52,655 nucleotides of DNA, taken from positions 67,124 through 119,778 of the forward strand of contig NZ_WEKL01000012.1 in assembly GCF_019295435.1 (NCBI RefSeq). The letters are read 5' to 3'. Source of the DNA: Aquimarina litoralis. Its GTDB lineage: Bacteria > Bacteroidota > Bacteroidia > Flavobacteriales > Flavobacteriaceae. Positions within the stretch are counted from its first letter, which is position 1. Each line of letters begins with the position of its first letter. A program made the translations under genes and the position numbers. Shown here piece by piece: positions 10,701 to 20,400 of the stretch. Below the pieces are notes generated by a model that worked only from the letters and a program-made list of their open reading frames with translations, searched no databases and was not told the origin of the DNA.

Positions 10701-13700
10701 GCTTCTTCATCAGAGAATAATGTAATTGCAAATCCTAATTTTTGCTCTAATCTGGATTTTATACGTTGATCTTCATTTGAAAGATTATCCTTATCTCCAA
10801 CTACGAACATCACTTTGATCGTATTCTTATAATTCACCTGAATTTCTGGGGTAATTGAAGCTGTTTTAGCGGCATTATAAAATACTTTTGCTGTAATTCT
10901 ATATGCTTTCCAAATTACCGGATTCCAATTCATTTCATAAGGAGAAGTGGTCACCGTTCCTATTAAATCATCATCCACATAATACTCGATCTTAGAAACA
11001 TCAGTAATATCTGTATTGACGGATAGCTTTACCGGATCTGAAGTATCAATTTGAGCTCCATCAACTGGAGATGCCATCTCTAATAATTGAGTTCCTGTTA
11101 TTTCGGATTCTGATCCATCAATTTGTTTGATATATGCTTCTAGTTGGTCAATTTCACTTGCACTCAATGTTGATATAGCTCCATGTGCATCATTTGGATT
11201 ATAAGTTGTTAATACCTCCCTAATGGTTTTAGCTGATCCATCATGAAGATATGGTGCAGTTGCCCAAACATCTTTTAAGGTAGGCACATCGATTCCTAAC
11301 AATGGTTTTTCGAGACGATTTCCACTAGTAGTAACAATAGTCCCAACATCGTGTAATTTTCCTGATGGACTATCCGTAAAGCCATCTCCTCCATGACATG
11401 ACATGCATTGAAGATCGGTAAAAATTGATTTTCCAGCTACTGCATCAGCGGTTAAGGAACCATCTTGGTTTCGGTATGGACTTGGGTCAAACTGATTCAA
11501 AGATTCGATATACGCTGTTAAAGCATCTAGATCAGCAGATTTTCCTGCTTTTGGACTTCCTAAAGTTAATGCTGTAGTACCCTCGTTAAAAGTTGCATTA
11601 TCCATAAAACCTTGTCCTTTGAAATGAAAACGAATATCATTTTCAAAATCCTGAATTTCATCAAAATTAGCACTCCAATGAACTCTACCATGTCCTGTTC
11701 CTTCACGACCAACTAATGAAATAGTATTACGTAATCCCTCACCGCGGTCTGTAAAGTCCCATATTCTTCCATCTTGTGTTCCATCGATATGACAACTGGC
11801 ACAACTTACATAACCATCTGTTCCCATTCTGATATCGGCAGCATCATAAAATATCTGCTTTCCTTTCAAAACCTCAGCACTTAATAACTCCTGATTAACG
11901 GTATTTATAGTTGTTACTTCTTCTAACAATGTTGTTCCTTGGGTAACGATTTGATCGGCATCAAATACCGTAATCGAACGATCCATAAAGTTCTTTACAA
12001 ACAATCGATTGGTTGCTTGGTCAAAAGCCATTCCTTGAGGTGCTTTACCCACATCTTTTTTGACAAGTTCCAAACCTGTTTTAGGATCAATAACCACGAT
12101 TCGGTTATTCCCTTGCATTGTGATGAAAAGGTAATTCCCTGTAGGACTAAACAAAGCAGAAGAAGGCTGACCATGATTATCAATATCTAACCTATTTTGA
12201 AGCATCTCGCTACTCGTAGTGATATTAATAGGAGATATTGCAGTCCGTACTACATTATCAAAAGTTAATGTTTTTCCATCTCTTGCTAAACCTCTTAATG
12301 TATTGTCTTTTTTGGCTACAGACCATGCGGTTTGACTATCAGGATGAATACTAATGCCAGCGATATAATTAGGTAACCCTCTTCCTTCATTACCGTTATC
12401 CACTGTAAAATCATCCAGTGCTAATCCGATCGTATTTTTAAGAGTAAAGGTAGATAAATCTACTTCCCAAATTTGACCTTCCTGATTTGGAGATATAAAT
12501 CGAGTTACTAACAATTTTTCTCCATCTCCAGTTATAGCAAGTGCTCTAGGAGTACCTCCTATAGGTAATAAAGATACAACAGTATTTGTCGCTGAGTTAA
12601 CCTCTATCAATTCTCCCGATCCAAACGCTGAAACAAAACCACGAGCTCCATCAGGTGTAAATACAATACCATAAGGTCTGGAACCTCTATCTAAGGAAAT
12701 TTTCTTCACAAAAACACCTAGATTATTTAAAATATAGAGTTCATCAGAATCTCTACATGTGATCCAAACATTATCATTGACATCCAAAGCTATATTTACA
12801 GGATCCTTTCCTACAGCAACCTCATCGATAATAGTGAAATTATCTGCGTTTATAAGGGTAACTGAGTTATTATCAGGATTTACTGACCAAACAACTCTGT
12901 TATTTTCGTCCACTACTATTGGACCAGATTGTTTAGGAGCATTTTCAGATATATTATTAGTAACTACTATTGATTGAGAAGCTACCGCAAATCCTCCATT
13001 ATTATCAGAAACCTGTACCTGAACCGTGTAGTTTCCTGCTTCCGTAAAAATGTGATTAGTAGTATTACCGATCCAATCTGTTTTTGGAGAACCATCACCA
13101 AAATCCCATCGGTAATTCAGCGAATTACCGTCGGGATCTGTGGCATTTGCAATAAACTCTAAATTAGTGCCCACAATTATTGGCGATGGAGTATTCAATT
13201 CTATTTTGGTAACTTCTGGAGATTGATTAGATGAATCTCCCCCAGTAGTGAAATAAAAAATGTATTCTTCCATTCCATTTCCAACAGCATCCTTGATTCC
13301 ATCTTCAACAAATTTTACTTCATAGGTTGTATTGGGTAATAATTTTTCTTTGGGAGCATAATTAATCACTTGATACGAAGTAGTTGTTACATCACCCTTA
13401 ATAGGTTGGCCACCTAAAGGGCTCACCTGAATTGTTTGATCATTTAAGGTAAGATCATTTAAAGTTTCATTAATCACAAAACCTATAGTTGTAGTAATAG
13501 GTTGATTAATAGCACCAGATATCGGGAAATGATGTCCTACGGAAGGTGGTTTTATATCCAAGCCTTCTTGGTGTGCAAAAATGGACGTTTTATCATCCCC
13601 ACTGGCAACCAAAATATGTCCAATAGGCATCCATTGATTATCTATGAACTGTAGCGTTTCATCACTGGATGGAGGAATAAACTCTTGTTCAACTTCCATG

Positions 13701-14653
13701 GTTTCAAAATTGAACTTTACTCCTCTATCAAACCTTCCAGAAAATCCATATTCATCTTGGAAGATCATATATCTCCCTAATGTAATTTGATCAGAATGTA
13801 GACTGAATCCTCTTTTTACATTAGTAGGATCACTTATATCAAAACCTACCAAGGCATCAGGCCCTTGATTTCCACTCATGAAAACCAAGTAATTTCGCCA
13901 AAGCTGAATTCCTGTACTATATTGTTCGTGCGGAATATCTCCACCAAAAGATCCTAAAAATTTAATATCATCAGGATTCCCAAAATCGAAAACACTGATA
14001 TCGCCGGTTTGAGGTGCATAAAAAACATAATTCCCAACACGGACTACTACATCTGGTAGCGATACTGAAGCAGGTATATCATCTACTTGCTCTCCTGATC
14101 GCATGTCGTATACACGATTTCCATTAATCGTATGCGGAAATGTTTCTAAGTTATCATAATTAGATTGCCCATCTTGAACCGTATATAATATATCAGAAGT
14201 AGTAACTGGTTTACGATCTAGCATATCAGAAAGATCTAAATATTTATATCCAGTACCTTCTACTTCTGGCACAGAATATTCTCTATAAAACAGATCTCCA
14301 TCTAATTTCCACCATCGATGTCCATTATTCGCGGCGTCACTGAATTGAACTCTTTTTGGAGCAGTAGGATTAGAAATATCCCAAACTCCTGTTCCTGCTT
14401 GACCATTGATCATTAAATAATTACGATGGTAGGTATTAATTCTATCTCCTTCTGGAAAATTTGCAAGAAATGTTCCTGCAGGCCAAGTTTGTGTTGTCAT
14501 TTCTGGACCGGCAGTTCCGTCATACATCATATTAAATGAAGATAACGCTACCAGACCAAATAAAGTTAGAACTCCTATTGTGTAAAAAAGCGTTTTACGT
14601 ATGTTTTTAAAATACGAAAGCCATCCACACTTATTTTGTGGTGTTGGTCCCAT
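7703..14653 (-). CDS. Giant secreted beta-propeller / di-heme cytochrome c protein with CBM3 and T9SS domain
   Basis: 2316 residues. The N-terminus has a long signal peptide or signal anchor (hydrophobic about 22-40). Then follow an LVIVD-like repeat region (about 70-350), a Big_5-type Ig domain (about 372-475), a PKD (about 480-575) and a YVTN/NHL-like beta-propeller (about 580-925). A cytochrome part (about 930-1200) has two c-heme sites, CASCH at 951-955 and CMSCH at 1083-1087, in a context (RNTISLVGREG, APYLHDGSA) like MauG/di-heme peroxidase-related proteins. Next are an Ig-like domain, an alpha/beta domain resembling ThuA/class-I amidotransferase folds (about 1273-1476), two Ig-like domains, a CBM3 (about 1681-1828), three PKDs, the unknown Cys-bounded module (2098-2225) and a T9SS domain (about 2240-2316). 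It is probably an exported redox protein held on cellulose. An electron-transfer or oxidising role beside the hydrolases is inferred; no LPMO gene is visible here. Confidence 0.8.
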   Translation of the reverse strand: MGPTPQNKCGWLSYFKNIRKTLFYTIGVLTLFGLVALSSFNMMYDGTAGPEMTTQTWPAGTFLANFPEGDRINTYHRNYLMINGQAGTGVWDISNPTAPKRVQFSDAANNGHRWWKLDGDLFYREYSVPEVEGTGYKYLDLSDMLDRKPVTTSDILYTVQDGQSNYDNLETFPHTINGNRVYDMRSGEQVDDIPASVSLPDVVVRVGNYVFYAPQTGDISVFDFGNPDDIKFLGSFGGDIPHEQYSTGIQLWRNYLVFMSGNQGPDALVGFDISDPTNVKRGFSLHSDQITLGRYMIFQDEYGFSGRFDRGVKFNFETMEVEQEFIPPSSDETLQFIDNQWMPIGHILVASGDDKTSIFAHQEGLDIKPPSVGHHFPISGAINQPITTTIGFVINETLNDLTLNDQTIQVSPLGGQPIKGDVTTTSYQVINYAPKEKLLPNTTYEVKFVEDGIKDAVGNGMEEYIFYFTTGGDSSNQSPEVTKIELNTPSPIIVGTNLEFIANATDPDGNSLNYRWDFGDGSPKTDWIGNTTNHIFTEAGNYTVQVQVSDNNGGFAVASQSIVVTNNISENAPKQSGPIVVDENNRVVWSVNPDNNSVTLINADNFTIIDEVAVGKDPVNIALDVNDNVWITCRDSDELYILNNLGVFVKKISLDRGSRPYGIVFTPDGARGFVSAFGSGELIEVNSATNTVVSLLPIGGTPRALAITGDGEKLLVTRFISPNQEGQIWEVDLSTFTLKNTIGLALDDFTVDNGNEGRGLPNYIAGISIHPDSQTAWSVAKKDNTLRGLARDGKTLTFDNVVRTAISPINITTSSEMLQNRLDIDNHGQPSSALFSPTGNYLFITMQGNNRIVVIDPKTGLELVKKDVGKAPQGMAFDQATNRLFVKNFMDRSITVFDADQIVTQGTTLLEEVTTINTVNQELLSAEVLKGKQIFYDAADIRMGTDGYVSCASCHIDGTQDGRIWDFTDRGEGLRNTISLVGREGTGHGRVHWSANFDEIQDFENDIRFHFKGQGFMDNATFNEGTTALTLGSPKAGKSADLDALTAYIESLNQFDPSPYRNQDGSLTADAVAGKSIFTDLQCMSCHGGDGFTDSPSGKLHDVGTIVTTSGNRLEKPLLGIDVPTLKDVWATAPYLHDGSAKTIREVLTTYNPNDAHGAISTLSASEIDQLEAYIKQIDGSESEITGTQLLEMASPVDGAQIDTSDPVKLSVNTDITDVSKIEYYVDDDLIGTVTTSPYEMNWNPVIWKAYRITAKVFYNAAKTASITPEIQVNYKNTIKVMFVVGDKDNLSNEDQRIKSRLEQKLGFAITLFSDEEATSPQSANPFDLVLISSSVDPRELGNDLEGARVPLMTWNPFMYGKLRMTSGPLNSGFGITSEGFSKVTIADTDHPMAAGADAQTALYGITQSLPFGNPFEEAIIVAKAGTQPILFGYESSISIPSRRTAFPLRDQFMHLLTEQGLKMFDAAVIWTLHGGDAITPIGPLPDIFFTSPVDGQMVNAPITINFETEGWELPSQQYKLRFKIDGQDRGLIDAEGPHADGTALAEGPHELTLQMERSDNSVTDLGETITVIVTKDQLPQDPTVIIQSPSDGGLVGPDFEIEFTTFLWDITPNGQHIKYFIDNVEQGSVYNVAPIAVTNLSEGEHTIKLIRANSNGEIVGDPTEITITVDERFGDLPDTDFSLEYRDNSSGVSTVELKPVFQIVNESNQSVSLDDFKIRYWFTPEHDIPMNFNIDYSQPTGVNGNYGVQDNEHYLEVGFSTSSGNINANSKSGQIQTRLHHAGFQTHNQSNDFSYDASKTSLKSHVLVTLYYQGVLVWGLEPIQGDNTNRSPNAVITSDVSSGEAPLAINFDASNSTDPDGDTLSYSWDFGNGDTATGITTSYTYQQLGTYEVMLTVDDGNGKTDTDMLTVEVQNTLPGLEANFTATPVSGDAPLLVSFDPSSSIFPVGSSIDYLWDFGDGNTSNLENPSHTYTIAGSYAVTLTISDGIQSDVSSPITITVLEGNVAPVASFSTSVATGIAPLVISMDASASSDANGDILEYLWDFGDGTTGNGETESHTYTIEGIYTITLTVSDGSLSDNVTQTITVTQPSSGNDCSFGAPLNTALPTLANISYDNVHVLGQNGPDLSNVTNLTVNWDLQNNGLWQLSMSTNNGNPGWWIDLKASIVSQTFGQIAPDIVLSGTGISNFDGAYLVTMDGDNFALVSKSGAYTIYFTNQNSIPDCQNKENDPSTLEGVIAIKAFPNPVTDYLSLESNSSLQEAFIRIVDISGKTIASRYVQEDVKGMKLDMATVPSGVYFIQIQVDKKTIIKQIAK

Positions 14654-14664
14654 AATAAGTTGTG

Positions 14665-14679
14665 AGTTTTTTGAATTGT
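14665..14679 (-). promoter_or_regulatory. Shared leader element before the cytochrome gene
   Basis: The minus strand reads ACAATTCAAAAAACT, 11 nt before the ATG at 14653. It matches the elements before the other three large polysaccharide genes. Confidence 0.35.
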
Positions 14680-14716
14680 TTTGTTGTACTTTTAAAAAAA
14701 GCTGTTTTTGAATGTT

Positions 14717-14768
14717 ATAAAAAGGAAAGAGACTAAGGAGTTAAGGAAGGTAGTAATCTCTTTCCTTT
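14717..14768 (-). terminator. Rho-independent terminator after the GH5 endoglucanase gene
   Basis: AAAGGAAAGAGA at 14721-14732 pairs with TCTCTTTCCTTT at 14757-14768. On the minus strand the stem runs into CCTTTTTATAAC, a good T-tract. It starts about 10 bp after the stop at 14778. Confidence 0.8.
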
Positions 14769-14777
14769 GTCATTTTG

Positions 14778-17159
14778 TTATTGTTTTACAATTTGCTTAG
14801 TAATTGTTTCATTTTGACTTCTGACTTTCACAAAGTATATTCCTGATTTCACATCTGAAAAATCTACTTCTATACTATTAGAATCGACATTCTTAGTAAC
14901 TAAAATTCTTTTTAGTACTTTTCCTGTTACATCAACAATATCTACTTGGTTAGTTTCAAAAGTATTGTTAGTTGTAATTACTAATCTATCCAAAACGGGA
15001 TTTGGAAAAGCTTTTAGTTGAATACTAGTATCTTCAGGTTTTTTTAGCTGATCTGAGCAATTAGGAGCTGTATTGCTATTACTGAAATAAATGGTATAGG
15101 TTTTATTTTTGGCCACTAAAGCAAAGTTCTGACCATCTTGTGTTGCGTAATACGCTCCATCAAGATTTGCAAATCCAGTTCCAGAAAGGGTTATGCTCGG
15201 TTGTGCAGCATTAAAATTTTGACTAGTTATATTGTTTTTAAGATCATTCCACCAACTTGGCACTCCATTATTGGTATTCATGGATAACTGCCACAAACCA
15301 TTATTTTGTAAATCCCAATTGATTGTAAAATTAGTTACATTGCTTAAATCTGGGCCACCAGAACCAAATACATAAATATTACTGTAGGATGCATTTGCAA
15401 TTGTAGGCAATGAATTGGCTAATGGAGCTCCGAAGGTACAATCTCCTCCGTTACCTGATCCCGTTATTGTAATTGTTAATTGCTCTGTATCTGAAATTCC
15501 ATCAGCGTTTGTTACCGTTAGTACTGCTATATAGCTTCCTTCTGTTGTATATTCATGGTCTACTATAGCTCCCGAACCGGAAGTACCATCCCCAAAATCC
15601 CAATTATATAACAAAGCACTTCCATCTGACGATGCAGAGCTTGATCCATCAAAACTAATTGTAGCTGGTGCTACTCCGGAATTAGTATCTACTGAAATAC
15701 TAGCCGTTACTGTAGGAACAGTATCATCGTTTACTGTTATTGTTTTGCTTACTGTATCATTCAATGAACCGTCACTTACTGTTAAGCTTACTTGATAACT
15801 ACCAGGTGCATCAAAAAGATGCGAAATGCTTACTCCTGTTGCCGTAGTTCCATCTCCAAAATTCCAAGAATATGATAAAGCATCTCCATCAGGATCTGAA
15901 GATTGAGAAGCATCAAATTGCACCGTTAAAGGAGCATTACCAGAACTAGGATTGTTTGTAAAACTTGCTGATGGAGGTAAATTTCCGGTTCCCCCTACAA
16001 CGTTAGGTATAAATGGAGCGAAATGCGGTCTAAGCACGTCCATTTTCCATTCATTTACAGTAGTCCAATCATCTTGTAATATTCCGCCAGTATCTCCAGA
16101 ATTTGGATTCATAGTCCAAAACGTCCATGAATAAATGCTTCCCATAAAATCTACCCATTCTGTAAACCAAGTAAAAGCTACACCTCCAAATGCATCCTGA
16201 TCTTTAATACCAAACTCCCCAATAAATAGTGGAGATGTTTCCTCTTCATATAGATAATGAAAATTCTCTGTCCATATTGGTGGCATGTTTTGAGGAAAAG
16301 AAGCAGCTTCAAACCAATCTTGTGGTGCGACTTCTGGTCCATATTCATGAGCTGAATACATTAATTTTGAAGGATTTGATAATTGAACCGGATATTGTCT
16401 AGCTCCCATTAATTGTCCTCCCCACCAATAGGAATTCCCTTCGAATTCTCCCACTCCTTCAACAATAATCAATACATTGGGATTTACTTCTAAAATGGCA
16501 TTCCCACATCGTTCTGCTGCTTTATTCCAATCGGTAGCTGGATTGCTATTACCCCAAGAAGATCCATGAGGTTCATTATTTAAATCCATACCTACAACAG
16601 CTGAATAATTTTTATAACGTTCGGTCATAAATAACCAGTCATTGATCCACCTTTGTTCTGAATATTCATTGGTATACCAAAGATCTTCTGCTAAATATCC
16701 ATCAGCAGCTCTGGAATGATTGTCTAATACAATTTTGATATCATTATCCTGACACCATTGTACCAAAATATCCATCAGTTCAATAGGTTTTGTAATCTGC
16801 GACTCTTCTTCATTCATTGGCGAAATACCAGTGTAGGCATCTGTTCCGTACGAATTAATACTAATGGTTGAGCTTGGGTTTAGCATTTCATTGGACCATG
16901 GTACTCTGATGGTATTAAATCCTAAATCTTTGATCTGCTGAAGTACACTTTTCATATCTCGACTCCAAATTCCATGTGGGAAATACGTTTGTGTTTCAAA
17001 ACCAAACCAGTTTACTCCAGTTAATCTTACTTCCTTTCCTGTAGAATCAAATAACTTGTTCCCGGAAACTGAAAGCCAGTTTTGCTGTTGAGCAAAAGCA
17101 CTAGATACATTTCCTAAAAGAAATAATAGCACTATTGCAAAGTTTATGAATTGTTTCAT
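14778..17159 (-). CDS. GH5 (subfamily 1-like) endoglucanase with PKDs and T9SS domain
   Basis: 793 residues from the ATG at 17157-17159. An in-frame ATG 45 bp upstream (17204) would add a hydrophilic MMKFYPKSK stretch before the signal peptide, so the downstream start (MKQFINFAIVLLFLLGN) is preferred; it also has the shared leader element. The GH5 barrel (about 27-385) has GVNWFGFET, HGIWSRD and NTIRVPWS, closely recalling the E1 endoglucanase of Acidothermus (GH5_1). Acid/base Glu196 is in DLNNEPHG and nucleophile Glu315 in LFIGEFGIKD. Two PKDs follow (about 394-479 and 481-565), then the unknown Cys-bounded module (574-701) and a T9SS domain from FPNPVLDR near 718. It should cut internal beta-1,4-glucan bonds outside the cell and work with the GH9/GH48 enzyme encoded just upstream. 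No CBM of a known family is present, so the unknown module may supply binding. Confidence 0.9.
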   Translation of the reverse strand: MKQFINFAIVLLFLLGNVSSAFAQQQNWLSVSGNKLFDSTGKEVRLTGVNWFGFETQTYFPHGIWSRDMKSVLQQIKDLGFNTIRVPWSNEMLNPSSTISINSYGTDAYTGISPMNEEESQITKPIELMDILVQWCQDNDIKIVLDNHSRAADGYLAEDLWYTNEYSEQRWINDWLFMTERYKNYSAVVGMDLNNEPHGSSWGNSNPATDWNKAAERCGNAILEVNPNVLIIVEGVGEFEGNSYWWGGQLMGARQYPVQLSNPSKLMYSAHEYGPEVAPQDWFEAASFPQNMPPIWTENFHYLYEEETSPLFIGEFGIKDQDAFGGVAFTWFTEWVDFMGSIYSWTFWTMNPNSGDTGGILQDDWTTVNEWKMDVLRPHFAPFIPNVVGGTGNLPPSASFTNNPSSGNAPLTVQFDASQSSDPDGDALSYSWNFGDGTTATGVSISHLFDAPGSYQVSLTVSDGSLNDTVSKTITVNDDTVPTVTASISVDTNSGVAPATISFDGSSSASSDGSALLYNWDFGDGTSGSGAIVDHEYTTEGSYIAVLTVTNADGISDTEQLTITITGSGNGGDCTFGAPLANSLPTIANASYSNIYVFGSGGPDLSNVTNFTINWDLQNNGLWQLSMNTNNGVPSWWNDLKNNITSQNFNAAQPSITLSGTGFANLDGAYYATQDGQNFALVAKNKTYTIYFSNSNTAPNCSDQLKKPEDTSIQLKAFPNPVLDRLVITTNNTFETNQVDIVDVTGKVLKRILVTKNVDSNSIEVDFSDVKSGIYFVKVRSQNETITKQIVKQ

Positions 17160-17163
17160 TTGT

Positions 17164-17177
17164 AGTTTTTTAATTGT
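17164..17177 (-). promoter_or_regulatory. Shared leader element before the GH5 endoglucanase gene
   Basis: The minus strand reads ACAATTAAAAAACT, ending 4 nt before the chosen ATG at 17159. If the upstream ATG at 17204 were used, the element would fall inside the coding sequence; its position supports the downstream start. Confidence 0.35.
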
Positions 17178-17423
17178 TTTTGATTTTGGATAAAATTTCA
17201 TCATCCAATGTTGTTTTCAGAATAATTCAACTCTTTCATCAATCCTCTGCACTTCATATTAAAAGATAAAGCATTGCCCTTATGAATGCACATTATATTC
17301 TGAAATATCATATTTATTGGGTATTAGGTAATAGAAGCAGCAATGTGAGCACACCATGTTTATCAATCCTAATTGATTAGATAAACAGATCAATCCACAA
17401 ATCCACTAGGTTTATTTAACGGG

Positions 17424-17459
17424 CAAAAAAAGTGGAGAGAGGCAATGCTGCCTCTCTCC
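17424..17459 (-). terminator. Rho-independent terminator after the GH9/GH48 gene
   Basis: GGAGAGAGGCA at 17434-17444 pairs with TGCCTCTCTCC at 17449-17459 across a 4-nt loop. On the minus strand it is followed by ACTTTTTTTGCCC. It starts 10 bp after the stop at 17469, so the giant cellulase is probably transcribed alone. Confidence 0.88.
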
Positions 17460-17468
17460 TGTATTAAT

Positions 17469-20400
17469 TTACTTCTTGATAATTTTATCTCTAAACTTAT
17501 CTCCTGTGGTAATGTCATAAATTTCTAAAATGTACATTCCCGTAGGTAACTCATTTACTGAAAGTCTTGTTGATTTTTGTTTATTAACAAGAGATTCAGT
17601 TCTTACTACATTTCCAGCAATATCTATTACTCTAATTCTGGTATTTTTCATATCAAAATTTGTAGTAATATTGATATAATCAGAAGCTGGATTTGGAGTA
17701 GCTGTTACTTCAAATATTTTATCTGGTGCTTTTGTGCTAGGTTCTTGATCTGAGAAGAAGTATCCAAATTCAGCATTTGCTAAAGCTACTTCTATCTGCG
17801 CCCAACTTCTGTGGTAGCGTTGAGTATATTCTGCTCCAGCATTATAAGCTGTTTCCAATCTATCGAACTCAGGATCATTTCTATATCCAGATCTAATATC
17901 TAAGAATGTAACTCCAGGCTCAATTGCATCTCCATTTGGCATCGTTCCTGTGAAACCATTTGGAACATATACCTCTTCTTCAAAGATTCTTGAAAAATCT
18001 CCTCTGTCTTCTGGAGAAGAAACTCCTTTATCATCTCTATAGGTATTCCACATTCTGTCAAGCACTTCTTTAGCAAGATCTCTTGCATCTGTATCGAAAG
18101 TACTATGCTTTTGAGTAGCTGCTGCGTAATAAATTAATGCTTTGGCCATAGAAGCTGCAACTCCTAAATCTTTTCCATAATCTGTAACCGTTACACTTAG
18201 ATTTGTATTACTACCTGGATTAGTTGGATCCCAAGTATCTGGTTCTCCTGTCCACTCTAATGTTGCAGGAATTTCAAAGTCATCAGTACCAATAAGTTGT
18301 ACTTCACTTTTTACCCAAGCTACCCATTTATCCATTAAAGCTTTTGCCATTGGGTCGTTAGTAATATAATAATACTCTGCAACTCTTTCCATAGACCAAG
18401 CTTGCCATCCAAACCAAGTTCCACTTCCTGGATCGTGATATACTGGATCTTTATCATATGCCATTCCATAGAATGTAGATTTTCCTGCAGGATAAACACT
18501 ATAATCTCCATTCCAACTATTTGTCGCTCCACCAGCAATTGCTCCTTCTTTAGACTGTAACCAGGTGTAGAATTCCATTTGTCTTTTCAGACTTTCATTC
18601 CAATCTCTTTCTCCATTCTGAGATATTGGCTTTAACTCATCTACTTGGGTCAATGCATAGGCTGCCATTGGATTTTGATATCCAAAGTGACAATGACTAG
18701 AGCTTATTCTAAATGCCCATTGCGAAGCAGGATCTGCCGAACCACCCCAAGACATGTACCACGACATTAAGTAATGTGCACTGTCATATCCAGATCCCGC
18801 TCCACTAGAAGCACTTTGCACTCCTAAGGGCTTAAAATATTTATCAAACATGGCTATTCTCAAATAGTCACCCATTTTAGTTGCCTTGTCTAGGTCAAGA
18901 TTTCCTAAACTAGCTCCTTGTTCTTTTGCATAAATTTGTGCCCAATACATTGCTTGAACTGCTCTAGCATCAGCATCTGGTGCACTTGTATACCTCCATT
19001 GTCTTGCATAGTTTTGATCTTCAACAAATAATGGTAAGAATCCGCTTGATCCTCCCCAATCAAAGCTTTCCCAAGACGGATGAGGTATTGTTTCATAAAC
19101 TGATTCTTGTTCTCCTCTTTGGAACGTATTGATATAAGATGGTGTACTAACTCCATCACCTCTATTACCATATCCATAGAAATTATCATTATCCAGTAAC
19201 CAATGCATCTGATATACATCCGGACCATATGTTGCTGTTAAATCTGCAGAAACAGGATCTACTCCTACGGGAGCATTAAACTCTAACGGTGCAGGATAAT
19301 CACTAGGCAGTGGGAATTCTGCTGCAAAAGCTGCAGGTGAAGAAGGGTTATAAGCTGCATTACTTGGTTGATCTGCTTTTGTAGGGATTATAAATTGCTC
19401 TATTTTATCCCAAACGTTACTCAATGGAGCCCAATCTTGGGTAACTCTTCCATTCATTACCTCTAACCATAACCAGTATGAATATAATTCACTTGTAGAT
19501 TCATGTCCATAATCTGGAGCCTCTACAATTAACGTTTCAATAGAATGATGTGGAGATCCGTCTGCACTAAAATATCCATTAGCAGGGTCATAGAACTCAT
19601 TTCTCAGCTCTATAAAGCGATTGATATATGCATTATCTGTTGGAGGAGTTATAATAATATCTCCATCTGTCACATTAATTGTAATAACCGCTTGATCAGT
19701 TCCTCCATTCCCATCATCAACGGTTAATGTAGTCGAATAAGTTCCTAAAGAAGTAAATGTATTTTCTACAGTAACTCCATTTGCAGTGTTTCCATCTCCA
19801 AAATCCCAAGTATACGTTAATGCATCTCCATCAGCATCGGAAGAAGCTGATGCATCAAAATTAACTAATAATGGAGCATCTCCAGAAATAGGAGTTGCAG
19901 AAATATCCGCAACTGGATCGGTATTACCTCCAGTATTATCACAATCTGGAGCTATAGCAGAGTTACTAAAATATATAGTAAACCCTCCTGTTTTAGAAAC
20001 CATTACAAAATCAGTTTCATTTACTGTTACCCAATAATCTCCATCCAAACCAGGAATTCCTGTTCCTGATAGACTAGCTTCAGGGTTTGCTGTGCTAAAA
20101 TTATATGTAAGATTAGGTCTTAGATCTACGTACCAATTCGGTTGTCCATCATTTGTATTCATTGCAAATACATAGAGCCCTGTATTTTGTAGATCCCAAT
20201 TAATAGAGAATTCTCTAAAATTACTTAGACTTGGTCCTCCATTTCCTAAGACATGTACTTGAGAGTATCTATTATCTACACTTGGTAGTGCTGTTGAAAT
20301 TGGTGTTTCGAAAGAACAATCACTTCCATTAGAAGCTGGATTTCTAGTAACAGTAATAGAGTTTGAAAGATCAAAGTCTCCTACTAAATCAGCTGCGTTG

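Noticed and set aside
17160-17204. Upstream ATG extending the GH5 endoglucanase by 15 residues
   Set aside because: It would put a hydrophilic basic stretch before a complete signal peptide, and the shared leader element lies just before the downstream ATG.
17358-17386. Imperfect palindrome GTTTATCAATC...GATTAGATAAAC between the GH9/GH48 and GH5 genes
   Set aside because: Has a bulge and a short loop, does not match the 24600-24623 palindrome, and could be chance in AT-rich DNA.
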